Source: Chrysaora quinquecirrha
Taxonomy: Eukaryota; Cnidaria; Scyphozoa; Semaeostomeae; Pelagiidae
DNA length: 64,000 bases
Assembly: GCA_014526335.1 (NCBI GenBank)
Contig: JACTAT010000030.1
Location: 1,255,421-1,319,420 of the forward strand
Reading direction: 5' to 3'
In this document: positions 12,014 through 24,189 of the stretch, one piece after another
How the letters are laid out: each line of letters opens with the position of its first letter
Position numbering within the stretch: the first letter of the stretch is position 1
Translations under genes and position numbers: made by a program
Notes under the pieces: generated by a model
The model's database searches: none
Seen by the model: the letters and a program-made list of their open reading frames with translations, nothing else
What the model was told of the DNA's origin: nothing

Positions 12014-12490
12014 GATCAGAATGGAGCAAAATTCTTCATCAGGTACCATAATAAGCTTCTGTAATTTATTGATTTGACTGCATGCTTTGTGAGAGCCTGA
12101 GAGGCCTCATTAAATAAGAAGCGGACTAAGCTGCGACTGCGATTTAGGGTGTGATAGTGAGTAAAGTGGGTGTGGCCATGTGTATGTATGTCGCCGGAGG
12201 CTGTGTGCGGCCCAGATGCTGTGTAAATGAAGCACCGAGTGCAGAACAAGAATACAATATAGACAGATAGAAACGACGCAAAACCTTGTTTATGAATGGG
12301 ACTACATCCACATTATCTCAGCAGTTAGTTGGAAGCCTCGTAGCTGGATTCATGTCTTCCTCCATCAATGAGAATAACAAAGAAAGAGAACGACAACACC
12401 CAACACAACACAACACACCCCAGTCTGCTGCAACATGTACTGGTAGAGTAGCATCCTTATTAAGATCTGCGTTATGCGAAAGCCCTGCAG
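12014..12490 (+). repeat. Inverted counterpart of 28560-28975
   Basis: The first 40 bases right of the gap, including ATCAGAATGGAGCA and CATCAGGTACCATAATAAG, match the reverse complement of 28920-28965. Further short matches follow in the same order (GCATGCTTYGTGA, AATGAAGCACCGA, CGACAACACCCAACACAACA) separated by indels. This is the upstream flank of the plus-strand trefoil gene, shared with its minus-strand paralogue, so the duplication included flanking DNA but the flank has diverged strongly. Confidence 0.6.
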
Positions 12491-12572
12491 ATATTGTATA
12501 CAGATAAAGATAAAGATAAAGCTAGTTTTTGGGCTGTTGGAAAAAGTTATCACTATGCACTCTTGCTATACA
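12491..12572 (+). CDS. Tentative upstream exon of the plus trefoil gene
   Basis: An open stretch ends at a strong donor (ACA followed by GTAAGT) in phase 1, which is the phase required by the next exon at 12927. The end of it reads SFWAVGKSYHY, a plausible first strand of a beta-trefoil. No start codon is present in it and the acceptor side is weak, so an earlier exon, perhaps in the N gap, would carry the start. In the minus-strand paralogue the matching place is interrupted by a LINE/SINE-like tail. Confidence 0.3.
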
Positions 12573-12733
12573 GTAAGTAAAATTTTCAGTTGTTCATACT
12601 GCCAACAAGAGCAAATTACCTCATTCTGAAATGCAAATGTATAATTTTAGCATTCACCCTGTTTCTTACAGTTTTTAAATCCAACAGTACAATTATTCTT
12701 GGCAAAAAAGTATTAGTTTAGTGGTTATTAGTT

Positions 12734-12781
12734 TAGTGGTTCACATGTGGTTCACATTCACCTGTGAACCACTAAACTTAA
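12734..12781. repeat. Short hairpin in intron
   Basis: Inverted repeat with arms TTAGTTTAGTGGTTCACA and its complement separated by about 15 bases. It is probably a minimal transposon relic; its function is unknown. Confidence 0.4.
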
Positions 12782-12926
12782 TACGGTTCTGAGGTAATGA
12801 GATTTTGTAATTATAAAGCTAATGTAAGATATTGAGGTACTAAGGTTTGGTATTTTTTAACTATTTTTAGATAAGTAGACCCCAAAACCAACAGCTTGCA
12901 TAACTTAATTTCATTTTACCTGGTAG

Positions 12927-15347
12927 GTAATGATGGATTGCAGTTGGACAGAAACAGTAATGTCATTGGTATCAATCCTTGTTTGTTTGCAACAGCTGAT
13001 GAAGAATTCCTTATTTTCTCACCAATAAAAGGTCAATACGTTTTCATGTCTAAAGATCCAGCTTTCACTGACAAGATGCATACAAAAGTTGAAGTCAGAG
13101 AAAGCCGTGAATCTTTTAGAAATTTCTTCAAGCTGAAAAAGGTTGATGGGAAAGATTGCTACTACTTATATAATGTTCATACTGAAAAGTATGTTTATGT
13201 TTCTGGGGATGGTGTTCATGGTGTACACGGAGTTCCTGAAGATCATGATGATGTGAGCAGATTTGAAATTACTTTTGAACCGGTTGGTAATACTGGTTGC
13301 TACAAGATAAAAAACAATGGGAACTGCTTTTTCGTTTCAAGCTCTTCAGCAGGAATTCCACCAAATTTTGTTGTGCAAGCAAATGCAGATGAACATGATG
13401 ACAAGACAGATATTTTTCAACTTGTTCTTCAAAAGGTGAGATATTTTTGGACAGAGTTTATAGCAATTCATAATTCAAATGTAAATTTCACTCGATTATG
13501 CAAGACTTGCTATGGTAGTTTTACTCTTTTGACAGTAGAAAAAATTTTTGTAACAGTTTAAGAATGTCATGCACTTTTTCATACTCCAGGTCTGTTGCAT
13601 TTACAAATCCTGTATTGTAACTAAGTATTTCTTAGTTATTGTCAGTATCTTTTTCAATACTGGAGGGGCAAGTCACAAATTTTTTCTGACACTGGAAGCA
13701 TTATTTTAGGATGCGAAAGAGGTAAAAATAGAATATCAATTTGAAAAAATTGAGATAACAAGAACAACTTATGAAGTGATTGAAAAAAGATTCAAGAATG
13801 AATCGTTGGATGAAGAGAAGGCAGAGGAGTACACATTTAGAAAGGAATATCCAAAGAAAGAATGTTTTCAGTTTGATGATTTCACTTACTTTGGAGATTA
13901 TATTGGAGGTATGTATTGTTTGATATGCCAAAAAATATTTGCCATGTTGAAAATATGCCTTTTTAACTAAGTGCCTCATTTCGAAATTTTAGGAAATGTC
14001 TTCATACAAATTTTTTCTTTCAAAGGAAAAATTTTCTTCTCATCCAAATTCGTAAAATTCTTCTTATCCGAGTTTTTAAATTTTTTCTCATCCAAATTCA
14101 TGAAATTATTCACATCTGAATTTATAAAATTCTTCTCATCCATATTCATGAAATTCTTCCCGCATCTGAATTCATAAAATTCTTCTTTTTCAAATTTGAA
14201 TAATTATTTGCATCTGAATTCATAACATACTTCTCATCCGAATTTGTAAAATGCTTCTATCCAAATTCTTCAAATTCCTCCGAATTCGTAAAATTCTTAT
14301 CTGAATTCGTGGAATTCTTTTCATCTGAATTCATGAAATTCTTCTCATCCAAATTCTTAAAATTCTTCTCATCCGAATTCGTAAAATAATTCTCATGTGA
14401 ATTTGAAAAATTATTCACATCCAAATTCTAAAAATTCTTCTCATCGGAATTCATGAAATTCTTCTCATTGGAATTCATGAAATTCTTCTCGTCCAAATTC
14501 GTAATGTTCTTCTCGTGTGAATTTGAAAAAATTCTCACCCTAATTCGCAAAATTCTTCCCATCTCCCATCTGAATTCGTGAAATTCTGTTTTTCTGCGCA
14601 AGGATACACCATTAGAAAAGCCGTGGGGGTGGGTGTTCAGCGGGGTCATTATTAGGGGGTTTTTCAATAAGGCAGTCATAGCGGTACTGTTACGATTTCG
14701 AAAAGAAAATAGACAATTTCATCACTGCACAAATTTCATTCATCACTGCACAAATTGGTCATCACTGAACGTTTAACTATTTGTATCCGATGTAATGCTG
14801 ATGTGATCTTTATCGAGTTTTTTACTATCATTTATGAAATATTGAAACTCAAGGTGCCCTACTTTTATTTTTATATCCTTTTGTGTTTATTTTCGAAAAC
14901 GTCAATGAAGTGGCCTTTCCGAAATGGTCGCCTTCCTGCACTTCTTCCAAGTTGATTGGACGTAGAATATGCGCGTTAAAGCAGTATATAATATTAGAAA
15001 AATCAAGTATTACCTAGCTGCATTTCCATGCATTTCTGTATTATTTATTGATAGGGTATCCTGAACAGACAGCTGCTGGTCCTTACGTAGCAATTTTCGA
15101 AACCATGCCTAGATCCACTACACAACCTGATGAAAAGCAAGAATTTAATTCAACTTCCAAGTTCACAATAAAACCTAGGAGAGTTGCAGTTCTCTCATAT
15201 ACAATAGAAGAAGTTTGGATGCACGCTCCGTTTACAGTTCGGGTTACAACACGCAAAAAGAACATTTTTGAGACAACTGGGATTAGCAAAAAAAGCCATA
15301 TGAGTTTATCATCTCGTCTCGATTATGTAGACATAGACGAGGAATAA
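12927..15347 (+). CDS. Beta-trefoil + aerolysin-like protein, plus-strand copy
   Basis: Three exons are supported: 12927-13435, 13710-13908 and 15055-15347 (TAA). Phases agree at both junctions. The first exon (170 codons) has the period and GN-D, Y-Y and F-F pattern of a beta-trefoil, fascin-like or ricin-B-like fold. The second has a long amphipathic strand region followed by an NES-DEE turn and a Phe/Tyr-rich segment. The third has an N-S/T-rich strand, FTIKP, and a PFTVRVTT strand, as in aerolysin and ETX/MTX2 pore-formers. Family members act as secreted or intracellular oligomeric membrane-pore proteins, often guided to sugars or lipids by the lectin part. No signal peptide is visible because the 5' exon is uncertain. 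The pore-former call is by pattern only. A convergent paralogue lies at 25347-27854. Confidence 0.55.
14030..14590. repeat. 24-bp minisatellite in trefoil-gene intron
   Basis: About 23 diverged copies of a 24-bp unit close to AATTCTTCTCATCCGAATTC plus four bases. Because the unit is a multiple of three, the minus strand shows an artificial open frame of EKNFMNSD-like repeats. It lies between the second and third exons of the plus trefoil gene. Confidence 0.85.
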
Positions 15348-16531
15348 CATAGTCAACCTATCACTGATACATTTACAAATCGCAAATAATTTAATTAACA
15401 TTATGGGACACCGTTATTTATTCTTTTCAAGCACATATATCACGGTATAGTGTTGTCTTATAACGTTCTTCTCCAGAAGCGTCGACTCCTAGATCCAATA
15501 GGCTGTTTTAGCAACGGGACGCCACAATTGCAGAAGACCCACCAAACGAGAAGACGCGAGCAGACAGAATCTGGGCACTAGTTATTTTCCCGCATCTTGA
15601 GATTCCGCGTTCCGGAGACAGCGTCATCTTAGCTGTTTTCACGTTTTAGAACGTAAAAATTTTGCGTTGTTCTTGAAGCTGCAACAGATACTTCAGTAAT
15701 CAAACCAGTCAATTATTGCAACAATTTGCATTTTTAATGAGGACCTATCACAAAAACAGTTAGAGAAACAAATTCAGAATCAAATGGTAGGCTTAAAGAC
15801 TTGTTTCTCAAGCTAGCCTTACACTTGGGCCCTAGTATGCCTAGTATGCCGGTACGAGACGTCGCCACCCTTTAATGCTAAATTTTGACATAAAAGCTAC
15901 AGAACCCCGGTTGGTGTACTTAGTATTTTGTTGACGGGATGTGCACTCCTTTCCGGGTATCGATTTCGCCCCTTTTTTCTAGCGCTGTATATCGAAAGAA
16001 GGTACCTTACATTTTCTAAAGCCGGTTGTCAAAAGGGATATTTTTTAAGAGTTGACTGTTACTTTGATGTTACGCAGTGTATTTTTTACATTTTGGAGTA
16101 TACTTAAGGGACGACAAAATGCAATTTATTCGGGTTTAATATGTGAAAGGGGCTTCTGTGTTATTATTCCCCAATTGCATCGCATAAGAGCTAGAGAAGC
16201 TTTTGGTGTATCTCGTGATTGGTGGAAGCTATTTCATGCAAAGCAATTCCTTATGCAGCATGTTGCTTTGATGAACCGAATTAACTCGTGCGTTTAAATG
16301 TGGCGGCTATAAATTTTCGCCTCGCAGTCTGTGCTTATCATTGAAGCTGAACATGAACTGTGAACTGGGAACGTTTCAAAGTATCCCACCCACCCTCCCT
16401 GCTTGCTTGGTTAGGTACGTGTCGCTTCTTTCACTCATTTCATGCTTTCCACCAGTGTCTTAGGGCTCTGGTTGTCTGCATGGACATAGTGTGCTGGTCC
16501 AGATCTCAGTTAATAAACAATGATTATTTTT
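15348..16531. other. Intergenic stretch 3' of the plus trefoil gene
   Basis: No gene, RNA or clear repeat was recognised. Open frames here are short and lack family motifs. Confidence 0.4.
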
Positions 16532-18371
16532 AAATCTCTATTACTAAACTCCTTAATATGCAAATGAGTTGCCCCTTTGTTGTGGCCCATTGTTCGATTG
16601 CGCACGAAAGGCTCCAGTCCTGGGGCACCTGGAAATGCGATTCTTTTTTTCATCGAAGCTCTTTCTGCCCAGGTAGTGCATGCGCTATTTTTCTAAATCT
16701 TTTGAGAACCGAAAGATAGTTAACATTTCGATTTTATCTCGGCCTGCAAAAGTTTCGCTTTTAATTGCGGCCATCTATTATGTTCCTTTCACTACACGTA
16801 CATTGAATCTTTTGCGTGCAACTCTCAGGGGTTTATTCAATGACTTGTGGCCTTAAAGCCTGGATTCCATACAAAATCTTAACTGTCGTAAGACTATCGC
16901 ACAATCGTGAAATGCGAGAATTTCTTTTTGTACGATTATCCCACGACCATAAATACAAATGTTGACATTTTGGTCGTAGCAGAGCCTTCACGATTACATT
17001 GCTACGATTTAGTTGTGATTTAGTCTTTCTTACAAGATATTTTGAGATATCAAAATGAAACACGCTTTCCAGACAATGGATACCTTTCCCAACGGTACAT
17101 TTATTGGCGGCTTGCGATTTTGTCTTATCTCTCAACTTCACGCTCAAATACAATACTACATTATTGTTGTGAACAAAAAAGGCTTTTCCCACTCCAGCGA
17201 TGTAAAAGCTTTTTATGTCAACAAATGTCCCAAGACGAAATTAGAATTTTAAGAGTTAGGAAAGACATTTCAAACAACATGAGAGTTTTTGGTGATTTTT
17301 CAAGAATTTTCTGCCACTTAATAGATGATTCAAGGTGAATTGGACATTTCTGGGTGGTTTTGGGGTACTTTTTATCAAGTTATTGTTCGTTTTGAGTGCT
17401 TTTGGTTGGTTTTGGGCAATTTTGGGTTGTTTCGCGTTTTTGGTAAGTACGTTTTCACGTTTTCAGGGGTCAAAGGACGTCAAAGGACACTAGGAGACTG
17501 TGATTCATTTGGAATTTTACTTATATTCTTTCCGTTTTCAAGAAGAGTTGTTGCTTTGATTATTTCCATAAATCGCCACGCTATACTTGATGTTTTACTG
17601 TTTCAATGCATATGAAACACTACTAAGAGGCCATAAATTTTTCGGGTTTCAACTTTAATGTTCCTTTGAAAATTCAGAGCACAAACACACAAAATGAAAA
17701 TCGTTCCGATATAGAATTTACCCAGCAGTAATTCTACTTATTTTGCGTCTTAAGTTGACACAAAAGCCTTTGGAATATTCTCAGTAGATCTGGAAATTTG
17801 GCGGCAAAAAATTTCATTAAGCATTTACCATCGAACTGTTTGACTTTTATTTAGGCTGTTAATAAAAGGATTTCCGAGTGCAGACAGGGCATAGAAACGG
17901 TGCATTAGAATTCAAGTGGATGGAACACAGTCAGAGATACCGTTAACCTCCGTGACTCACTGACTCACTATCCCACCCAAGGTTTTGTTTTATAAAACTT
18001 GGCTTATATTTGACCTTCAGCTTTCATATTATAATGATAATGATGATGATGATTTTGATGACATGAAGATAATGATAATTATGATGATGATGATGGTGAT
18101 GATGATTATTATTATGATTTTAATGGCATGATGATGACGATGACCTGATGATGATGATGATTATGATAATGATGATTATGATGATGATGGTAATGATGAT
18201 GATGATGAGGATGATTCTAATGATGATTATAATGTTATAGTTGATGATGGCAATCCCATGGCGATAATGATAATTTTGACGTTGATGATAACTATGATGA
18301 TGATATGATGATGATAATGTTCCTTTTTTTCCACAGTTTAATACCCTGTATTTACCATTACAAGTAGACTA

Positions 18372-18727
18372 GCTTTTTAACTTGACGCCCGCATTTTATG
18401 ACACCCGCGATGCGGGTATGTTTTTACCTTGACACCCGCGATGCGGGTGAATATTAGTACCAGTTTAGCCTTGGAAAGACAAGATACCACTCAGCTGCCT
18501 TTTAACTTGCTGCCTTTTAACTTGCAGTCTTCTGAACTTTCGCTAGAGTCCGGGGAGGTTAGCTTCCCATGGCATCCCACAACCTCCCGGACTCTAGCGA
18601 AAGTTCAGAAGACTGCAAGTTAAAAGGCAGCAAGTTAAAAGGCAGCTGAGTGGTAAAGGCTAAACTGGTATTAATATTCACCCGCATCGCGGGTGTCATA
18701 GAAAACACCGCATCGCGGGTGTCAAGC
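18372..18727. repeat. Terminal palindrome of array unit 1
   Basis: Long inverted repeat with several CACCCGCGATGCGGGTG words, each a small hairpin itself. The inner arms are ACTTTCGCTAGAGTCCGGG and its complement around a core containing CCATGGCATCCCAC. Arms of more than 100 bp pair almost perfectly. It is GC-rich and CpG-rich within AT-rich DNA. Confidence 0.8.
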
Positions 18728-20950
18728 AGTAAATCTCTATTACTAAACTCCTTAAATGCAAATTAGGTTGCCCTTTGTTATGGCCCATTGTTCGATTACA
18801 CAAGAAAGGCTCTTTCCTGGGCCACCTAGAAACCTGGTTCTTTTTTTGATCGAAGCCCTTTCTGCCCAGGTAGTGCATGCCGTATTTTTCTAAATGTTTT
18901 GAGAAACGTACATTGGTGAAAATTTCGATTTTATCTCGGCCTCAACAAGTTTCGTTTTTAATGGCGGCCATCTATTATGTTCTTTTCACTACAAGAACAG
19001 TGCTTCTTTTGTCCTGCGAAAGTTTGTCATGCTTACTAAAACGCGGAACCACCCGAAACGATCCAAAATCAGCCAAAATCACGCAAAACGACCCATGATC
19101 GAGTTAAAACCATCAAACACCACCTAAAATTATCCAAAATTAGTTATTTTCATTTATATGATGGGCCTGAAGACCCTCAAAATACTCAGATTCTAGCAAA
19201 ATATCATCACTGTGTAATAAATTATCTTTTCCCTTTGGGTCAATAACGTGAACAATGCGCTTTGTTACTTATTTTCAGATTAAATCTTTTGCGTGCAACT
19301 CTCAGGGGTTTATTCAATCACTTGCGGCTTTTAAAGCCTGGATTCCATATAAAATCTTAACTGTCGTACGATTATCGCACATTCGTGAGACGTGAAATTT
19401 CTTTTCGCATGATTATCGCACGACCATGAATACAAATTGTGACATTTCTGTCGTAGCAGAGCCTTCACGGATTACATTACTACGATTTAGTTGTGATGCA
19501 GTCTTTTTTGCAAGATATTTTGAGATATGAAAATGAAACACGCTTTCCAGACAATTGATACCTTTCCCCAACGGTATACTTATTGGCAGCGTGCGATCAT
19601 GGTGCGATTGTGTCTTATCTCTTAACTTCACGCTCAAATACAATACTACAGTACTGTTGTGAACAAAAAAGGCTTTTCCCACTCCAGCGATGTAAAAGCT
19701 TTTTATGTCAACAAAAGTCCCATGACGAAAGTTGAATTTTAAGAGTTAAGAATGACATTTCAAAGAACATGAGAATTTCTGGGGATTTTTCTAGGATTTT
19801 CTGCCATTTGATAAATGATTCCAGGTGAATTGGACATTTCTGGGTGGTTTTGGGTGCTTTTCATAAAGTTATGGTTCGTTTTGAGTGCTTTTGGCTGGTT
19901 TTGGGCAATTTTGGGTTGCTGCGCGTCTTTGGTAAGTACGTTTTCACGTTTTCAGGGTCAAAGGACGTCAAAGGACACTAGGAGACTGTAATTCATTTTT
20001 GAATTTTACTCATGTTCTTTCCGTTTTCAAGAAAAGTTCTTGCTTTGATTATTTCCCTAAATCGCCACGCTAAACTTTGTGTTTAACTGTTTCAATGCAT
20101 ATGAAACATTACTAGAGGCCATAAATTTTTCGGGTTTCAAGTTGAATGTTCCTTTGAAAATTCAGAGCACAAAAACAGAAAATGAAAATCGTTCCGATAT
20201 AGCGAAATATTTATTGTTCATGAAGGCCATTTAAAATTAAAGTCTGCGAAGTGTTGATGATAGGATTTGCGAATTTACGCAGCAGTAATACTGCTAATTT
20301 TGCGTCTTAACTTAACACAAAAGAGTTTGGAATATTCTCAGTAGATCTGGAAATTTGGTGGCAAAAAATTTCATTGAGTATTTACCATCGAAATGTTTGA
20401 CTTTTATTTAGGCTGTTAAAAATAGGATTTTCGAGTGCAGACAGAGCAAAGAAACGCTTTGCTGCATTAGAATTCAAATGGATGGAACACAGTCAGAGAT
20501 ACCCTTAACCTCCGTGACTCACTGGCTCACTATCCAACCCAAAGTTTGGTTTTATAAAACTTGGCTTATATTTGACCTTCAGCTTTCATATTATAATGAT
20601 GATGATGATGATGATGATGATTTTAATGACATGAAGGTAATGATGATTGTGATGATGATGATGATGATTATTATTATGATGCTGATGGCATGATGAAATT
20701 TGATGGCATGATGATGATAATGATCTGATGATGATTATGATTATGATGATGATTATGATTATGGTAATGATGATGATCATGAGGATGATTCTAATGGAGA
20801 TTATAATGTTACAATTGATGATGGCGATAATGATAATTTTGACGGTGATGATAACTATGATGTTGATGATGATGATAATGTTCTTTTTTTGTCAACAGTT
20901 TAATACCCTTCTATCTATTCTCTTATGTGTTTTGTATTACAAGTAGACTA

Positions 20951-21388
20951 GCTTTTTAACTTGACGCCCGCGATGCTCACCTTGACACCCGCGATGCTAG
21001 GTGAGTTTCTATGACACCCGCGATGCGGGTGAAGATTAATACCAGTTTAGCCTTGGAAAGACAAGATACCACTAAGCTTCCTTTTAACTTGCAGACTTTT
21101 AACTTGCAGCCTTCTGAACTTTCGCTAGAGTCCGGGAGGTTAGCTCCCCATGGCATCCCACAACCTCCCGGACTCTAGCGAAAGTTCATTAATACCAGTT
21201 TAGCCTTCCCGGACTCTCTTCTGAACTTTCGCTAGAGTCCGGGAGGTTAGCTCCTCATGGCATCCCACAACCTCCCTAAACTGGTAAAAATCAGCAAGTT
21301 AAAAGGCAGCATCGCGGGTGTCATAGAAATTCACCCGCATCGCGGGTGTCAAGGTAAAAAGCTCGCCCGCATCGCGGGCGTCAAGTTA
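20951..21388. repeat. Terminal palindrome of array unit 2, rearranged
   Basis: Same components as the other two palindromes, bounded by TTTTTAACTTGACGCCCGC and its complement. The inner stem is present about one and a half times (21117-21275), so the core was partly duplicated or inverted. This is the least symmetrical copy. Confidence 0.75.
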
Positions 21389-23308
21389 AAAATCTATATT
21401 ACTAAACTCCTTAAATGCAAATTAGGTTGCCCCTTTGTTGTGGCCCATTGTTCGATTACACAAGAAAGGCTCTTTCCCTGGGCCACCTAGAAACGTGGTT
21501 CTTTTTTTGATCGACGCCCTTTCTGCCCAGGTAGTGCATGCCGTATTTTTCTAAATGTTTTGAGAATCCAAAGTTTGTTAAAATTCCGATTTTATCTCGA
21601 CTTCAACAAGTTTTCGTTTTGATTGCGGCCATCTATTATGTTCCTTTCACTACACGTACATTGAATCTTTTGCGTTCAACTCTCAGGGGTTTATTCAATG
21701 ACTTGCGGCTTCAAAAGCCTGGATTCCATACAGAATCTTAACTGTCGTGCGACTATCGCACAATCGTGAGACGTGAGAATTTCGTTTCGTGCGATTATCG
21801 CACGACCATAAATACAAATGGTGACATTTTGGTCGTAACAGAACCTTCACGATTCCATTACTACGATTTAGTTGTCATGTAGTCTTTCTTACAAGATATT
21901 TTGAGATATTAAAATGAAACACGCTTTCCAGACAATGGATACCTTTCCCAACGGTATATTTATTGGCAGCGTGCGATTGTGTCTTATCTCTCAACTTCAC
22001 GCTCAAATACAATACTACATTACTGTTGTGAACAAAAAAGGCTTTTCCCACTCCAGCGATGAAAAAGCTTTTATGTCAACAAAAGTCCCAAGACGAAAGT
22101 AGAATTTTAAGAGTTAAGAATGAAATTTCACAGAACATGAGAGTTTCTGGTGATTTTTCAAGGATTTTCTGCCACTTAATAGATGATTCCAGGTGAATTG
22201 GACATTTCAGGGTGGTTTTGGGTGCTTTTCATCAAGTTATGGTTCGTTTTGAGTGCTTTTGGCTGGTTGTGGGCAATTTTGGGTTGTTTCGCGTTTTTGG
22301 TAAGTACGTTTTCACGTTTTCAGGGGTCAAAGGACGTTAAAAGACACTAGGAGACTGTAATTCATTTTGGAATCTTACTCATATTCTTTCCATTTTCAAG
22401 AAGAGTTGTTGCTTTGATTATTTCCATAATCGCCACATTAAACTTTGTGTTTTACTGTTTCAATGCATATGAAACACTCCTAAGAGGCCATAGATTTTAC
22501 GGGTTTCAAGTTGAATGTCCTTTGAAAATTCAGAGCACAAACACACAAAATGAAAATCGCAGTGAGATATTTATTGTTCATGACGGACATTTAAAATTAA
22601 AGTCTGCGATGAGATACGGATAGGATTGTCGAATTTACGCTGCAGTAATACTACATATTTTGCGTCTTAAGTTGGCACAAAAGCGTTTGGAATATTCTAA
22701 GTAGATCTGGCAACTTGGTGGCAAAAAATTTCATTAAGCATTTACCATCGAACTGTTTGACTTATATTTAGGCTGTTAATAATAGGATTTTCGAGTGCAG
22801 ACAGGGCATAGAAACGTTGCATTATAACTCAAGTAGATGAAACACAGTCAGAGATACCCTTAACCTCCGTGATTCACTGGCTCACTACCCCACCCAAAGC
22901 TTTGTTTTATAAAACTTGGCTTATATTTGACCTTCAGCTTTCATATTTTAATGATGATGATGATGATAATTTTGATGACATGAAGATAATGATGATTGTG
23001 ATGATGATGATGATGATGATTATTATGATTATTATTATGATTTTGATGGCATGATGATGATGATGATGATGATGAGGTCTAACTATGATTATGATTATGA
23101 TGATGATGATGATTATGAAGATGGTAACGATGATGATGAGGATGATTCTAATGGTGATTATAATGTTATAGTTAATGATGACGATAATGATAATTTTGAC
23201 GGTGATGATAACTGTGGTGATGATGATGATGATAATGTTCTTTTTTTGTCCACAGTTTAATACCCTTTTATCAATTCTCTTATATGTTTACAATTACAAG
23301 TAGACTAG

Positions 23309-23668
23309 CTTTTAACTTGACGCCCGCGATGCGGGCGAGCTTTTTACCTTGACACCCGCGATGCGGGTGAGTTTTTACCTTGACACCCGCGATGCGGGTG
23401 CATATTACTACCAGTTTAGCCTTGGAAAGACAAGATACCACTCAGCTGCCTTTTAACTTGCTGCCTTTTAACTTGCAGCCTTCTGAACTTTCGCTAGAGT
23501 CCGGGAGGTTAGCTCCCCATGGCATCCCACAACCTCCCGGACTCTAGCGAAAGTTCAGAAGGCTGCAAGTTAAAAGGCAGCAAGTTAAAAGGTAGCTGAG
23601 TGGTATCTTGTCTTTCCAAGGCTAAACTGGTACTAATATTCACCTGCATCGCGGTTGTCAAGGTAAAT
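23309..23668. repeat. Terminal palindrome of array unit 3
   Basis: The cleanest copy. Three GACACCCGCGATGCGGGTG-type words precede a left arm (ACCAGTTTAGCCTTGGAAAG onward) that is repeated inverted on the right, around a 20-base core. The arm length is about 105 bp with very few mismatches. Confidence 0.85.
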
Positions 23669-23834
23669 TTTAAACTAGTTTTTGTATTTTTGTGAAGTCG
23701 GTAAATCATTTTTTCACTACTATTATTTATTATCTTAAATCATTCTGGTAAGAAATAACTCACAAGCAAATAAAACAGTATATCTTGGTTTCCTGTCCAT
23801 ACCGGTGTCAGTTCACTTCAAATCGCATTTCTCG

Positions 23835-23881
23835 TAGCCTGCGTGCAGCCTGAAATGCTTCTTCAGGCTGCACGCAGGCTA
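23835..23881. mobile_element. 47-bp hAT-type mini-MITE
   Basis: A near-perfect hairpin beginning TAGCCTGCGTGCAGCCTGAA and ending with the inverse, flanked by identical 8-bp copies of ATTTCTCG (23827-23834 and 23882-23889). An 8-bp target duplication is typical of the hAT superfamily. The element is little more than its two terminal repeats. Confidence 0.8.
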
Positions 23882-23956
23882 ATTTCTCGTTGACCTTTCG
23901 AAAAGCAACGTGCACTGATATCCGATTGTACCGTTCTCTTCCAGCTGGCTTTAACC

Positions 23957-24085
23957 ACCCCATGTAATGTCTGTGCAGTACGGTGGGGGATGTGTAGTAC
24001 GGTGGTGGATATTCAGTACGGTGGGGGGATACCATAATTGCCGTGGGGAGGCACCATGATTGCCGTGGCGGATATTCAGTATCTA
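23957..24085. repeat. Single arm related to the 3.2-5.8-kb foldback
   Basis: Starts CACCCCATGTAATGTCTGTG and continues with CAGTACGGTGG and GGGGGGATACCAT words, diverged versions of the arm repeats of the foldback element at 3207-5784. Only one arm is present, so this is a solo or decayed copy. Confidence 0.6.
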
Positions 24086-24189
24086 TGTTGTCCTGTTGGT
24101 CTTGATCATGACTATGATACAAAAAAGAGACCAAAAAAGCGATCATGGAATTGAAAGGATCGTTTCTTCAAGTTAAAGTGAGTGGTCCG

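Larger units (their letters stand above)
16532..23668. repeat. Tandem array of three 2.2-2.7-kb units
   Basis: Units start at 16532, 18731 and 21390 with AAATCTCTATTACTAAACTC or a close variant and run head to tail. Each has the same order: a GGCCCATTGTTCGATT region, a GTCGTRCGAYTATCGCAC region, a T/G-rich stretch (TTTTGGGTGCTTTT), a GAT/ATG trinucleotide microsatellite (about 18030, 20590, 22950), and a terminal palindrome. Copies differ by many substitutions and indels, so the array is not recent. Minus-strand frames of 60-120 codons recur in the first two copies but are degraded and show no known domain. The unit might be a large non-autonomous transposon that inserted repeatedly or a local segmental repeat. 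Confidence 0.75.

Noticed and set aside
11691..12077. Open frames across the N run
   Set aside because: Ns are translated as X; there is no evidence of coding.
16833..17192. 119-codon minus-strand frame, repeated in part at 19413-19682
   Set aside because: Degraded differently in each copy of the array, no domain, and differences are not biased to third positions.
20478..20946. Asp- or Met/Ile-rich open frames on both strands
   Set aside because: They come from the GAT/ATG microsatellite of the array unit.
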